From Hansfordia pulvinata (Eukaryota > Ascomycota > Sordariomycetes > Xylariales), in the NCBI GenBank assembly GCA_006538405.1, contig BJKQ01000008.1:1612001-1676000 (forward strand): a DNA stretch of 64,000 bases, written 5' to 3'. A program made the translations under genes and the position numbers. This document shows positions 22,690 through 34,632 of the stretch, piece by piece. Position 1 is the stretch's first letter. Each line of letters opens with the position of its first letter. The notes under the pieces were generated by a model. It had not been told where the DNA came from, searched no databases, and saw nothing but the letters and a program-made list of their open reading frames with translations.

Positions 22690-25600
22690 TCATCGGAATA
22701 AGCTGCGTAGACCTGAGGCCATGAAGCCCTTGTTGATGGCGCTAACCTTGGACCATTTGCTGGATGATCTGGTCGGCACTTGGTGTGAATGCGGTCGGCG
22801 CGACATGTTCTCCTTCTCCGATGCTGGCGATGATGTGGACTTGGTCGACTTGGTCGATGGCGAAGGGTTACGAGGCGCCAGGCTGCTGTTGGACGACGTC
22901 GACCGCAGCGCCGGCGTACTGAGCCCATCGTTGTCTGCTCTCCAATCAGGGTCCAACTTGGAAGGGTCTAATTTCCTGACCGTCCCAGCCAGTGTGATGA
23001 AATCGCCTGCCACTAGACTCGAGTGCGAACTATTTCCCCGCGTCGGCTCGTCGTGAATGACCGGTAGCGGCGGCTTCTCTTTCGCGACTGGCCCATTAGC
23101 AGATGCCAGTCCCATCATGTCCGAGTCGGGCTCAATGAGGGCGTCGACATTGATCTCCGGCAGGGCGTCCTCATCGTAGCACCTGGCTGCTCCACCTAGA
23201 TTCCCAGAAGATCGCTTTGACAGAGAATTTGTAATGCTCGCGACGCTGAGCTTCCGCATCATGGCCGATGTTCCGCTGCGGACAAGATGCTCGCTTCGTG
23301 TTCGTGAGCCCATGCCCGGGAATGGAAGCACTTTCCGGCTCCACACGTCAGCGAGCGAAGCTTCCAAACGAGCCCGCTCGTTTCGTGAAGGTGTCAAGAT
23401 CGGTATTCTTGTGTTTGTTGTCAACAGCGATTGTGATCGATTGATTGACGGGCTTGTCCCGGGAGGCGGAATATCCTTCATTGAACTGGTGTTTTTGATG
23501 ATGACCTGGCATAGGGGTGATTTGGGCCCGACTGTTGTGGCTCTGTGGATCGAGACACGTCGGGCAACGGTGCCAGGCTTGCCGAAGACAGTGCCTAAGC
23601 TTTTGATATTGAGCGAGATCGAACTGTGCACAGCCGACTCGGACATCTCGAGCGGGTCGCTAGAATCTTGATGGGCAAGACGGCTGCGCCATTCCACCTC
23701 CTCCTTGGCAGAACAGCCGCTCATGATAATTTCATAAAGCTGGTGGTCGCACTCAAACACCAACTTCCAGGAGAAGGGAGCCGTATGGCATTGGAGCCCT
23801 GACAATTGTCAGCGCGCGGTCTCTTGTTGCTGCCATGAGCAGGAAACTCACCTCGACCGTTGTCGACCTCTTCGAGTCTGATGCTGTCGAGACTGACACA
23901 GACCTGTATAGTGTACACTGGTTCCACCTTGGCGGCCGAGGCGAGGACCAAATAATCCTTGTATAGAAGGGCGACCATGTACTGGCCGTTTGCACTGTCC
24001 CTAGTCTGCCAACAGACGTGCAAGGCGCCACACAGTTGGATCTGACCAAAAGATCGGATTGTTGATTTCGAGGCCGCGTCAAGCTTCTGCTTGTCGGTCA
24101 ATAATGGCCAGCCTTGATGATGATCGTGTAACATACCTGGCCTGGCAATGCGAGCCTGTCCTGCAAAAGCCACGTCTTTTCCATTCTGGCTTTCACACCT
24201 GGATCATCTGTAGCCTTGTTGATCTCCGCGGTTGCTTCACGCAGTCGAATCAGGACATCTTCGACTTCCATATGCGAATTCGGGCAATCGCACACGGGCG
24301 TAAACTTGAGAAGTTCTCCAAAGAGGAGCGGGTACCGGCATATCCTTTGGATGGGCTTCAAGGTGTTAGCTCAAGTTGTAAGCATCCGTCGGTCCACGAA
24401 ATAGCCACTCACTTTCACAAGGAGATCACCAATAGTGAGCGACTTCCTTGCATAGTCCAGGTGCTGGTGTGCGGAGCCTAGCGAGGCGGCCAACGCTTCA
24501 AGCCCTTTCTGGTACATCTCCCACTGGGGTAATGTGCGATGGGCGGTGGCCACGTCTTTGATCATCAACTCGTACTTCGCGCCGTACTCCTCATAGATGA
24601 AGAACCGATGCATCTGGGAACGTGTCAGCAAGGTACGACATGGTTGGCCAATCTCAGTAAGACCGAGGTCTTGCGATAAGCTCATCACTTACACGTTTGC
24701 CAAAGACGTGAGCCACTTCGGCAGCAACATTCGGCTCCGCCACCATCTTTGACATGTTTTGCGGCCAGGACATGCCTCCATCATTCTTAGGGACGGAGTC
24801 AAGACTGTGCCAGCGTCCATGGCCCTTGCCATTGACATGTCGGCTGAGCGGGGGCCCTTCTGTCTGCGCATATTCCGAATTGGGCACCAGCCGATGAAGC
24901 TCGCCAAGAATCTCTTCGTGCAACTCAATCACATCCGTCAAGTTGCGATTGATTGAGGATCTTAGTCCCGCATGCGGAGTTGGCAGGGAGGCCAGAATCG
25001 TGACATAAACCTGAAGTCATTCTGTCAGCAGGCGCACAAGCCTCGGCGTTCGTCCAGTCGACCTACATTCATCAGAAACCTGATATCGCCAATGTAACTC
25101 TCCTCTGTACTGATCAGTTCCTCGAGGATCCTGCGCCTCTGTAGTAATCTTTCTGTGACGGCGGGGTCCTCTACTGGAGAAGGCTCAAAACACGTGCTAT
25201 CCTCCGAGAACCTGGGGCCGGACATGGAGGCTCGGCTGCTGCGTTCAGTTCGGGCATAGGTAGACGACCTAGCGGTATGTCTCCTGGAGCGGCCAACGAC
25301 ACTGGTTCCAGCAAGACTGACGCTGGCGCTTTTGACAGCGGTGACCAGACCCATGGACGAGCCCGAGAAGGACTTCCTGTGCCCTGAACCACCGACAAAT
25401 GCTTTTCTTGCGGCGTATTCGGGAAATGGCGCTTCCAGTTGCTGTCCTTCCATGGGCTGGGGCCGGTGGGCCCGCTTGTGTAGGCTCTTCACCCATTTGT
25501 GGAAAGGACTGGTCATGTTCTGCGACTCGACTGCACTCTGCTCGGTCTCGGGGGCGTCATCGGAGGGCGTGATATGCACCTCGGGAGGTGCCAACTGCAT

Positions 25601-25936
25601 TCGATCCTCAACATTTTCCAAGGTCAAGCCCAAGGCGGCAATGTTATCCAAGTTTTTCCAAGAGCCCTCGTCATCGTGGTTTATGGAGTTGGCGTCGGCG
25701 TCGATATCGTCGCAGGATATACTGGGGTTGGATCGAGATGGCTCCAGGGCCGGGGGAGTGGGGGCCGGGGTATCCCAGCTGGATCTTGAACCGGAGAAGT
25801 GAAGCGACTGACTGCGTGTGGCTGAAGCGAATTTGGGCAAGGCAGTATCCAAGAAGGGTAATTGGATGTCCAAGCGGTCTAAATAGCTTCGCACCCGAGG
25901 GTTCTGGTTGCTTGGGTTGGGGGCAGCCAGCGCCAT
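22690..25936 (-). CDS. Rho guanine-nucleotide exchange factor (DH-PH protein)
   Basis: Six minus-strand exons, 25936..25067, 25010..24693, 24613..24413, 24355..24137, 24086..23852 and 23798..22690, give 983 aa. The introns are 50-79 nt and phases close throughout. Residues 1-260 are Ser/Pro-rich. The DH (RhoGEF) domain runs from about 262 (LLQRRRILEELISTEESYIGDI) to about 500 and includes the hallmark helix KPIQRICRYPLLFGELLK. A PH-like domain follows, about 540-670 (YMVALLYKDYLVLAS, SWKLVFECDHQLYEI). The C-terminal 300 residues are Ser-rich and end in ASGLRSLFR. Such proteins activate Rho/Cdc42 GTPases in polarity and septation. Its exact subfamily is uncertain. An upstream in-frame ATG at 26098 would add 54 residues; 25936 was chosen because the added stretch looks like leader sequence. 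The acceptor of the fourth intron could be three bases earlier, adding one Gln. Confidence 0.88.
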
Positions 25937-28900
25937 ATTTACTGCGTTACCGGGCGCTTTTGTCTGGCGAGGCTCAGCGCAATGTGGCGGCTGCTGTGCA
26001 GGGCGACCGTGGGAGGTTGTCGGGCCGGAGTGGAAGCAAGCGAAGAGAGAGATAGCCGCGGGCCAATTGCAAGTCGGCGACGGTTCCAAAACAGCCAAAA
26101 GTTGGGGGCCACAGGGGAGAATTCAAAACATGATGATCAAGAGGAATATGAAGCGCTGGGTGAAGGACAGACGGCGAGGCGCGAGCAAGGTGTTGAGTTG
26201 ACGGAGCGCTGTGGGATGGCCGGCATGGCAAGCTGCACGGCAGCAGGGGAAGGGCAGGTCGAGACCGGGTCGACGAGCAAGGCCCCTCGAGGGCAGGCAA
26301 TAACAACAACGAAGAACAGCAACAATAACAAGAACAACAATGGAATACCTGGCTAGAGGTTGGGAAAGAGAGGTGGGAGAGAGAGAGAGAGAGAAAGAGC
26401 GACGTCGAGGCGGGAGGCCGGCTCGGAATGGGAGAAGGCCGGAACTTGGAAGCTGCCGCGGACGGTCCTGCCGCGAGTCAAGGATGAGAAGCGTCGAAGC
26501 AGGCGCGGAGGTGGGAGCGTCGGGAGGGCAGGTACGACCCAGATGGCTCGTGTTGGCTCGTGTTGGAAGTACTGTAGGTGTAGGCAAGTACCTCACGGGC
26601 AGATACAGGTAGGTGCTCGTATATCCAGCCTTGGATCGGATATTGGATATTCGTTCGAGGGAAAGCAAAGATGGGATCAACCCCTCGCCGGGTCGGGTAC
26701 GAGAGCGTGGAGCGACCCGAACAGCTGCGTCCGTACCTGAGGCAAGGGAAGGCAAGGCAGGTATGTACGAGAAGGTCGTGCACCAGCCCGATGCCTGTTT
26801 CGAGGCGGCGCAGCAGCGCAGCTCACAGTCCACTCAAGAGTTTTTGCTGGGTGTTCTCGTAGGTGTTCGTCGCAGCACCATTCGGGGGTCTGGTGGGCGG
26901 GATGTCGGTTGGACCCTGATTTCCCGCGATGGCGGCTGGTTGGGATATTGAAGCGCCGTGCGTCGCCCTCCCTAAGCCGCTCTGGGCCTTAGCAGCGGGC
27001 ACGGGGGGCGAAGGCGACTGGGGAGAGGCGCGAGAGGCAACTAATAATGCACAAAAGAAAGCAGCGCGGAACGAAGCGTCTGGGGGTGCGAGCAGAGGCG
27101 GAGGCGGGCGACAAGTCGACAGTGTGAATGAACGAACGTCTGGCCCGGTCAAGAAAAAGGGTCTCCTTATCGGCTGCCTGTCGTCCACGCGAAGTAAAAG
27201 ACGAGGCGAAGCAACCGGCGACAGTTGAGGTTCGGGACGACCAGATCCTTGGGACCAAGAGAGGAACACGAGTAATAATAAAAAAAGGAACCCGAAATAA
27301 TCAGATAACGGACCTTTCCATCCAAAGGTATGTAGGTCATTCAAGTGAGTACCTAGGTACTGACACAACATGCGACTGGAGTTTTCTCCGTAAGCCACGC
27401 CGGCTGGTATGCAGATAATCTTGTTGTCGACGTTTTCGTTCGCTGCTGACCCCGGCGAGCTGGGCTAGGCGACAGGCACGGCAGGGCAACAGGGCCTGGG
27501 CTGACGAGCAAACAGTAATGATCAGGACGATCGGCCGGGTCAATACTCGAGGCGTCGTCGGCCACCCCAAGGTCCAGACATCATGGAGAGGTACATCATA
27601 CCGGTACTGTGCCTACTCCGTACGAGTGCTCCGTAACCCGCACTCGTAGTGGATGACCCGACCCAGGACACGGTTTCGGCAGTACTCCAGTCGTAGGTAC
27701 GACGACGGCCATGACAACAGGTACGTGTAATGAAACTAGGACCCAGAGGGCGCGCAGTCAAATCATTGAACCAACCTACTTCTTACATTGATGCACCACA
27801 GGAGACTGTATCACGGCGAGGTGTCGGCGCACCTCACGTACGAATACCTAACTCACCTCCCTTCCGTGGGAGCCAGCCTACGGGTTAGGTACTCGTACTG
27901 GCTTCCAAGAACGGATGTCCAGTACTCGTAGGCTGGTGGGTGCATGCCCATCACGTCAGAGCCGGCAGGGTATACGTAGGTGGGCACTCGTCACCTTATT
28001 TTCCTTTTATTACCCCGTGCGAGTAGTCATCTCGGGCACTTGTTGCTCTGCGCCCTCGGTGCAATCGTGTGGCTCGCTATTGACGGGAGGCGCGATAGCC
28101 CGTGTGCCTTGCAGCCAAGCGATCTGATAGAGTGGGCGGGATGATGGCATTGCGGCGAGCGAGATGGGGATCCGCAAGGCATTTTCCCATGCAAATCGGA
28201 TACGGAGCAAGGTACCTAGATACCGGAGACCCAGACCCAGACCCATCAATTTGTTGATATATCGAGGTACTCTCAGGCCGGTACGCGTGAATAATCTGCA
28301 TCTGCATTGGCGGTGGGGCCTCTGGCCTCGGGACTCCGAATGCACGGGTGCGCCTCGCCGTGCGACTACGACTGGAGTAAGTGCCTCATGTAATAAAAGC
28401 TGCGGACGGAGTGCTTCTGGTGAGCGATGAACTCGCATTGGATGTACACCGTCGACGATGCCGGCTTGCTAGGCCAGCAGGGTCACCAGAGTGATGCCTT
28501 GTTCCTGTCTCAGCCGGCGAGTTGAAAACAGGATTCCTGCGCGGACTCTTCTATTCGCAGAAACACCTCCTCGAATGCTACATCGCATTCGTCTCAGCCC
28601 AGCTGGCTTGCCCACACACTGCACCGCGTTCATCGCGACTGTGTTCCACTGCGAGTGCGTAAGGTACTCGTTGTCCCCACTCTGTACGGTGTCTGCCATT
28701 CGTTCGTACGAGAGTTGACGCTTTCGTGCACTTAACATCACTATATGTACCTACACCTACCTACCTATTCGTAATGATCCGCGCGAAGAGAGCCAATGTG
28801 CCACCCATGAATGTTGTGCGATTACGGTGACAAGAGCACTCCCTTATTATGAGGATGTCGTCTGGGTCATCTGCCTCTCGCTTACGACGTCTCGTGCGGA

Positions 28901-29841
28901 GTCACCAGTATCCGTCTCGGTGCGAGACTTCCGGTGGCACTACGACTACACAGCACATGGCCCCTGGAGAGCGGAACGGCTAAAAAACAATAGACCTGGG
29001 GCTTGGCTTGCGCTGCTCTACTTTATACTCGTAGTCCGACTTATGTACGTGTGTACGCGTATCTACTCGTACATGTAGTCCGAGGACCCTGATGAGGCGA
29101 TGGTCCTGCTAACGGTGCGATCGTCACTGATCAGACAAATGGCCAGCAGACCCGAGAGCTCCTCACCTCCTCGTGCTGCCCTGACGTGCCTGGCACACCT
29201 GGATAGCATGGATGGGTATCATCAACCGCTCGTGCTAACCCCCGCAGGGCCTCGTGGGCCTGTCCTTCTGGACCATCCAGACTTTGGTACAGATCTCGAC
29301 GCGAGCAGAACTGTCGCGGCGTGGATACCACGATGGAGTCCGGCCCCGTCGATAATCACTAAGCGCCCCACTGGGAATTGTGCAGGTCAGGACCGTACAT
29401 ACCGTCCGGATTAGGCCTTTCCGGATCGGGCTCAACTGAGGTCTGGAATGCATGGATAAGGCTAGTTCTATTCCAGATTAGTCTGCGAGGTGAGCGCCCA
29501 GCCATGGGCAGTCTCTGACCCCGACGGGACAGGGGCCAGCTCCAGCCACTTCTATCAGCCACAACAGTACGAGCCACAGTTAGTCCATTGGCCGAAGGCT
29601 ATCGATAAGACACTCGTTAAGCGAGCTCACGTGCACGTGACCCAATTCACGCACCCAAGCATCGTCCCACCAGATCCCCCAATTTGTCGAAATGGAAAAA
29701 AAAAACCGCCTCCACCAAATTTCCCCTACCACGTCTGGCAGACCTCGGCGTTATCTCGACCGGCTTCGATCTTCTCCCATCCCGCCGACGACTCTACTAA
29801 CCCCGACAACCTCGCCCATCTAGCACCACCCCTCGACAAAG
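25937..29841. other. Divergent intergenic region between RhoGEF and eL36 genes
   Basis: About 3.9 kb. The left part carries the RhoGEF promoter and a probably long leader: purine-rich on the plus strand at about 26280-26480, so pyrimidine-rich in the sense of the gene. The right part carries the ribosomal protein promoter. GTACTCG/CGAGTAC and ACCTACC motifs are dense at about 27590-27980 and 28660-29070. Open frames of 191 and 236 codons on the minus strand (26823-27398 and 26123-26833) are low-complexity and unconvincing. Confidence 0.5.
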
Positions 29842-30787
29842 ATGGCCTCGGAAGCGCCCGCCCGTACTGGGCTCACTGTCGGTCTCAACCGCGGATTTGT
29901 AAGATGAGCCAGCCTCCTTCCCGTTGCAAAAACCTGCAACCAATCCAACCCACTGCATCGCACGCCACCACACGAGGATGCCCACGCCTGCCCGATCCTG
30001 TACCTGCCGACGTACCCTTCTCAGTCGGAATCCCGTGATATCAAACATACTTGGTCATCCAGGCGAAGACTGCGGAGGGCGCGCATGGGAAAGCATCTGA
30101 CGGCGGGGCCAAGGACCGACTGGGGCGGAGAAGAAGGACGTTCATCGCCGCCCGGCCCGAACCCCCCAATGACATGACAGACTTCAAGCGACAGCCACCC
30201 ATCCCGGGCAATGTCTGCTGACTGAATGAGCGTGTCGGGAGGGCCTCGCGGCCACCAACGCCTTCTCTCTCCGCCTCGCTCATCGTCACCGTCTCACCTC
30301 GTGGAGGATCTCTGCTACAACACCCACTCCTTCCAGTAAAATGCAGACGATGGACGCTGGCTGACTTGAGAAACCCGTTTGCCCCGATTATAGAAGACCA
30401 CCGCCCGCGTCACCAAGCCCCGTGTCTCCCGCACCAAGGGCCACCTGAGCAAGCGCACTGCGTTCGTTCGTGACGTTGTCAAGGAGGTTGCTGGGTAAGT
30501 CCAAACGCTCTGCTCATTGTGCATTGGAAGCCCCGCTAACGAGTCCTCCTCCATCAGCCTCGCCCCCTACGAGCGCCGCATCATTGAGCTGCTGCGCAAC
30601 AGCAAGGACAAGCGCGCGCGTAAGCTCGCCAAGAAGAGAGTACGTTATCCTTCCCTGGCGCTCGCCACCTATACAGCCTCGGAGCCCTCGCTAACGAATC
30701 TCGCAGCTCGGCACTTTCGGCCGTGCCAAGGCTAAGGTCGACGAGCTCCAGGGCGTCATCGCCGAGTCTCGCCGTGCTGGCCACTAA
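29842..30787 (+). CDS. rpl36: 60S ribosomal protein eL36
   Basis: Four exons, 29842..29898, 30394..30494, 30558..30639 and 30707..30787, give 106 aa, the usual length. The introns are 495, 63 and 67 nt. The sequence matches the family throughout: [73 protein letters not shown], and the end ESRRAGH. It is a basic structural protein of the large ribosomal subunit. The long first intron is typical of fungal ribosomal protein genes. One oddity is Phe19 at the first exon junction, where many orthologues have His (GLNKGHKTT). This may be a true substitution or mean that the first splice site is slightly different. No domain is missing. Confidence 0.95.
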
Positions 30788-31671
30788 GCCAAGCGTGACT
30801 TTCTCGCGACCTCACGACAAGAATGATTCAATAGACAAGGCAGTTGCTTCGGCCACCCTTTCTCCCCCGCAAAAATGTCCCTTCGCGGGCCGCAATGAGT
30901 TGCACCCGCTCCACGTCCTCCTCGGGGAAGCGTGGTGTATCAAAAATCAACGATTTGTGGAGGGCATAGGAGGGCATGGATCGGACAAGCACATCACTAA
31001 AAAGGGAACAAGTACGATTTCGGGGTTCACACGGCTTTACGGATGGGATGATTACAGGAATGACAAAACCAACGGCGTTCACCTGATCATCGACCATTGT
31101 ATCCTTTCTCCATCATGAGCATGAGGAAATCACAATGGTATTTCTGCTTCGTTAAGGCGCGTTCCAATCATGACCCGCGCGAAGGGGGTTTCTGCTGTCT
31201 ATCCCATGGATCAAGACCCCAAAATTCAAAATATGAGACGTACGCTGCAAATCTCTGGTGACAGTTTCGAATGTCTGACATAGGAGTAGAGCAGTGTACT
31301 TCCTGCTGCCTACAACGTGATGCTGGTCACCCATGAGACTCAGCGGGCTGCGCCTGAATGTCCCAACGTCCCGAGGCCATTCTTGCAAGATGGCACCATC
31401 TACCCGGCCCATCCCGGGTTGATGGCATCTAAACCCCGATCAATCACTTCGAGTCTTGCCGGGTGACCGAAAGACAATCCCGCCACTGTTCTTGATGACC
31501 TCTCGAGTACCCAATTGGCTTGGATATTGCACAGTGCTAGCGACTCGAGATGACCATGTATTCTATCGCTCCGGGGTTTTCATCGTGCCAATGCTTTGAC
31601 CCCTTGCTCCTATCTGATATATATACGCCTGTCTCCTGCCGGTTAGCCATTTACCCCGTCCAGGCTTTACT
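30788..31671. other. Convergent intergenic region
   Basis: About 880 nt between the 3' ends of the eL36 gene (+) and the UBX-domain gene (-). It should contain both 3'UTRs. Nothing else is seen. Confidence 0.6.
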
Positions 31672-33282
31672 TCACTTCTTGCCAAACCCTTTTAACCACT
31701 TGGGCTTTTTCATAACGCCACTGCCTGTGCCTGCGCCACTAGACGACGAGGCGCCGGACTTGGGGCCCGCATCAGTTGCCGTGGGTTCTGGAACGTCATC
31801 GGGCGCCTCGGGGATTTGAGGTACGTCAACCTGGCGAGCACGGGCAGCCGCGCTTTGTTTGAGGAAGGGGGGCTGACGGGCCTCTGAGCTCGCTGCGTCA
31901 GCCCATGTGAGGCTCAGCAGTACGTTTCCGCGGAATCCGTAGCCTAATATGAGGCGGTGGTCTTTTCCTGCCGGTGAGGGTTCTGTGGTGGTATGGGTGT
32001 TGTCGGCATCCTCGATAACCTCGCGTGCTGGCGATGTGGTGATACGGAAAGGAGCTTCAGGGTGCGCCATGGCACCACGGACGATGGCGTAAAGGGTGGC
32101 GCCCGTGTCTTGCTGGCCGGCCGTCGTCTCGAGCATGGAGTTGTCCGGCAGGCGGAGGCGGACGCGAATCTTGTCTGTGTCGAGGAGCCGGCGTTGCTGC
32201 TCGGCTGCACGGTCGGCAAGCTCGCGGTCTGAGGGAAGGCGGCGGTTCTGCCCTGCTGTCATAAGTAGTCGCTGATGGGCCCTCGCATGCTCTGTGGAAG
32301 GATTGAAAGCGTCTTCGGCGTCAGTCCTAGACGCTGCAGCCGGCCGGTCTGCGCTCGGCGGCGCAAACACGCGCACTGAGTGGCCGTCAGCGTCAATATC
32401 CATAGCATCTTCCCCGCCACCACAAGCAGAAGCTTCTGCGCTTGTTGCTGACGCATTTATCTCTGACGGCGCATCTGTCTGCGTCTGGGCGAGGGCTGTC
32501 GTATCGATCGGAGTTTCGACGGGAGGGGGCGGGGCAAGACTCGTTTCGGGCTGTGCATCAGTTGCAGACTGCGCGAGCGTCGCTGGATCTGAGGAGGATG
32601 GAGGTGCCTCTTGCTGTGACTGCGCGCTGGCCTCCTCTTCCTTGAAATACCGGTCGATGTCGGCGACAGCATCAACGAAAGTCTGTTCGGTCTGCTGGAA
32701 AGACAGACGGATGAGGACGCCAGAGGAGTTGTAGCCGAGCTGGGATAGAGTCTTCTGGAAGTCGAGGAATGTGGAATAATGGCGGTTAGAAGCAGCGAAA
32801 TGCAGCACTGGGGTTTCGTAGTAAAGCTGCCCGCCGCCCGCGGCGGCAGCAGGGCCGTTGTCGAGGCGGGCGACGCCGCGCGCGGTGATGTTGAGATTTA
32901 CATTGGCAGTCGAGGCGGCGGTGGACTCGAAATATCGCAAAACTTTCCACAATGTGGTGTCGCTGGAGAGCTTTTGGGTCAGTCGCCCATGCGGAGGGAA
33001 AGCGGAGGCCTCGGGGCCAGGCAGTTGGAGGGCGACGTTGATGGCGGTGGGGGTGTTTGATCGGAGGACGAGCTCAAGCTTGGCGCCCTGGACGAGTCCA
33101 GAGGTACGGAAAGTATTGGACAGGTCGAGCTGGCGCTGCTTGTGTTTGAGCAGGTAGCGGGTCGGATCGACCTTGAGCTTTGTGCAGGCTTGCTCGAGAA
33201 CCTCGGTCAGCTGGGTCATAGGAGTGACCTTGACCTCGGTTTGACGAAAGTCGGTGCTGACGACCTTGACGCGGGCAGCCAT
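31672..33282 (-). CDS. UBX4: UBX-domain protein of the TUG/ASPSCR1 (Ubx4) type
   Basis: One uninterrupted frame of 536 aa. Residues 5-75 form an N-terminal ubiquitin-like domain of the TUG-UBL1 kind (VKVVSTDFRQTEVKV, KHKQRQLDLSNTFR). Residues 100-215 are conserved in this family (LTQKLSSDTTLWKVLRYFES, YETPVLHFAASNR). A Pro/Ala/Gln-rich linker follows. A UBX domain at about 370-460 (KIRVRLRLPDNSMLETT, LYAIVRGAM, FRITTSPAREV) has the usual beta-grasp pattern, including the FR-containing loop (PFRI) that family members use to bind the Cdc48/p97 ATPase. Such proteins are Cdc48 cofactors in ubiquitin-dependent turnover and membrane trafficking. The tail is basic (KKPKWLKGFGKK). It is divergent from the proteasome gene pup3. 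Confidence 0.9.
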   Translation of the reverse strand: MAARVKVVSTDFRQTEVKVTPMTQLTEVLEQACTKLKVDPTRYLLKHKQRQLDLSNTFRTSGLVQGAKLELVLRSNTPTAINVALQLPGPEASAFPPHGRLTQKLSSDTTLWKVLRYFESTAASTANVNLNITARGVARLDNGPAAAAGGGQLYYETPVLHFAASNRHYSTFLDFQKTLSQLGYNSSGVLIRLSFQQTEQTFVDAVADIDRYFKEEEASAQSQQEAPPSSSDPATLAQSATDAQPETSLAPPPPVETPIDTTALAQTQTDAPSEINASATSAEASACGGGEDAMDIDADGHSVRVFAPPSADRPAAASRTDAEDAFNPSTEHARAHQRLLMTAGQNRRLPSDRELADRAAEQQRRLLDTDKIRVRLRLPDNSMLETTAGQQDTGATLYAIVRGAMAHPEAPFRITTSPAREVIEDADNTHTTTEPSPAGKDHRLILGYGFRGNVLLSLTWADAASSEARQPPFLKQSAAARARQVDVPQIPEAPDDVPEPTATDAGPKSGASSSSGAGTGSGVMKKPKWLKGFGKK

Positions 33283-34632
33283 GGCGAGAGGCGGGAGAAG
33301 AGGGTGTTTGTTGGAATGAACAGAGTGCCGGCCGTTGGTGATGGCGCCGTTATGTCGAGGCGCGGCAGCGCAGAGGGGTGTGTCGTGGACCTAGACCTGG
33401 AGGCGGGGGAACGAGGTTGAGGCGCCAAGGGCCAGGAGAGTAAGTGGTTGAGGGGCCTCCGTCTATTCCCAGGGGATGCTGTGGTGGTTGCACTATGAGA
33501 GTCGAGAACAATGGGGGAGTCGAGGCGAAGAGGTACGAGTATGCTTAGGTATGCTATCACTCAGGTCGACATAGAAAGGGCAAGCCAGGGAACTTGATGG
33601 AAGCAAAGCCCGGCACTGCCCAGAGCAGCAGTCGGATGCGCCTGCCTTCAGGGCTCATGAAAACCAGCCGTGCCTGCCGATACACGATGATCTTCCAGAA
33701 GTGGCTCGTCCACCGTCCGCTGGGTTCCTTCAGGTTGTATTGAGCTTTATCGTCTCCGATTTGTGGAAGCGGCACATTGGGTGCCCTGTCGCAGAAGTTG
33801 TTGGCTTTGGGTAACCTGACTTACCTGAGGTGGTATGTGACTACTGCGTAGGTAGGTACTTCGTAGGACGTCCCTCCTGCTTGGAGGGGCAGGCCTGCGG
33901 ATCGGGTACCTTAGGTAGCCTACCTGGCGTTCCGTATGCCGTCACTCTTCTGATTCAAGAGCACCCTCCCCAGTGAGCTCCTCCCAGCAGGCTCGTGCAA
34001 GTACCCAAGTACTGCTCAGCGAGGTGGGGTCTCCTGCTATCTTAACCCCGACCAGTGCTTCTGGTCAGCACTGTTAGCCACGAGAATGCGGGACACAGAC
34101 ACGCTGAGTCTCCAGATAAGCCGAATAGAGTTAGCTCTATCTGCCCCGGACGGGGAGCTTGCTTGCCAGGCAATGGGGCCGCGTATAAAAGTACATAAGT
34201 ATCACTACTTATCTGGTAGCCGCGCCATGCGTGTTTGCCTGCGCCCTCTCGGCCCTGCAGCCCAGCTACAGCGTTACTCTCCAGCATGAGCGTCGCCCCG
34301 GCGTCAAGAGCCAAGTACCGCTACTCACATGGAGCAGCGCCCGGAGGCAGCTACGACGACGCCTCATCCCAGCCAGCAAGCTACGAGTACCCGTACGTGC
34401 TCGTACCTGCTGTACTCGTGCTGTACCGACCGCAAGCACTCGTAACCGCCGCCTAGACGGCACCCCATCCTCAATCCGCCTTGAGCTCGTCCAGCTCGTC
34501 CATCACCACCTTCATCACTCACAGCCTCGCCTTGACACCTGCTCAGGTCGGTGGCCATCCCTCCTCATCTCTCTCCCTTCTCTGCCTGTATACCAGGCCG
34601 ACTGCTGGGTGCTCCTCGTTTATCCTTCCATC
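33283..34632. promoter_or_regulatory. Divergent intergenic region between the UBX gene and pup3
   Basis: About 1.35 kb between two divergent genes of the ubiquitin-proteasome system, so a shared promoter region is possible. GTACTCG/CGAGTAC and TAGGTAGG motifs cluster at 33840-33920 and 34370-34440. The 100 nt before the pup3 start codon is CT-rich and contains TATACCAG, a possible 5'UTR splice acceptor. I did not see a copy of the yeast Rpn4 element. Confidence 0.5.

Noticed and set aside
26123..27398. Two overlapping minus-strand frames of 236 and 191 codons upstream of the RhoGEF
   Set aside because: Low-complexity Ser/Pro/Leu-rich translations consistent with leader and promoter DNA.
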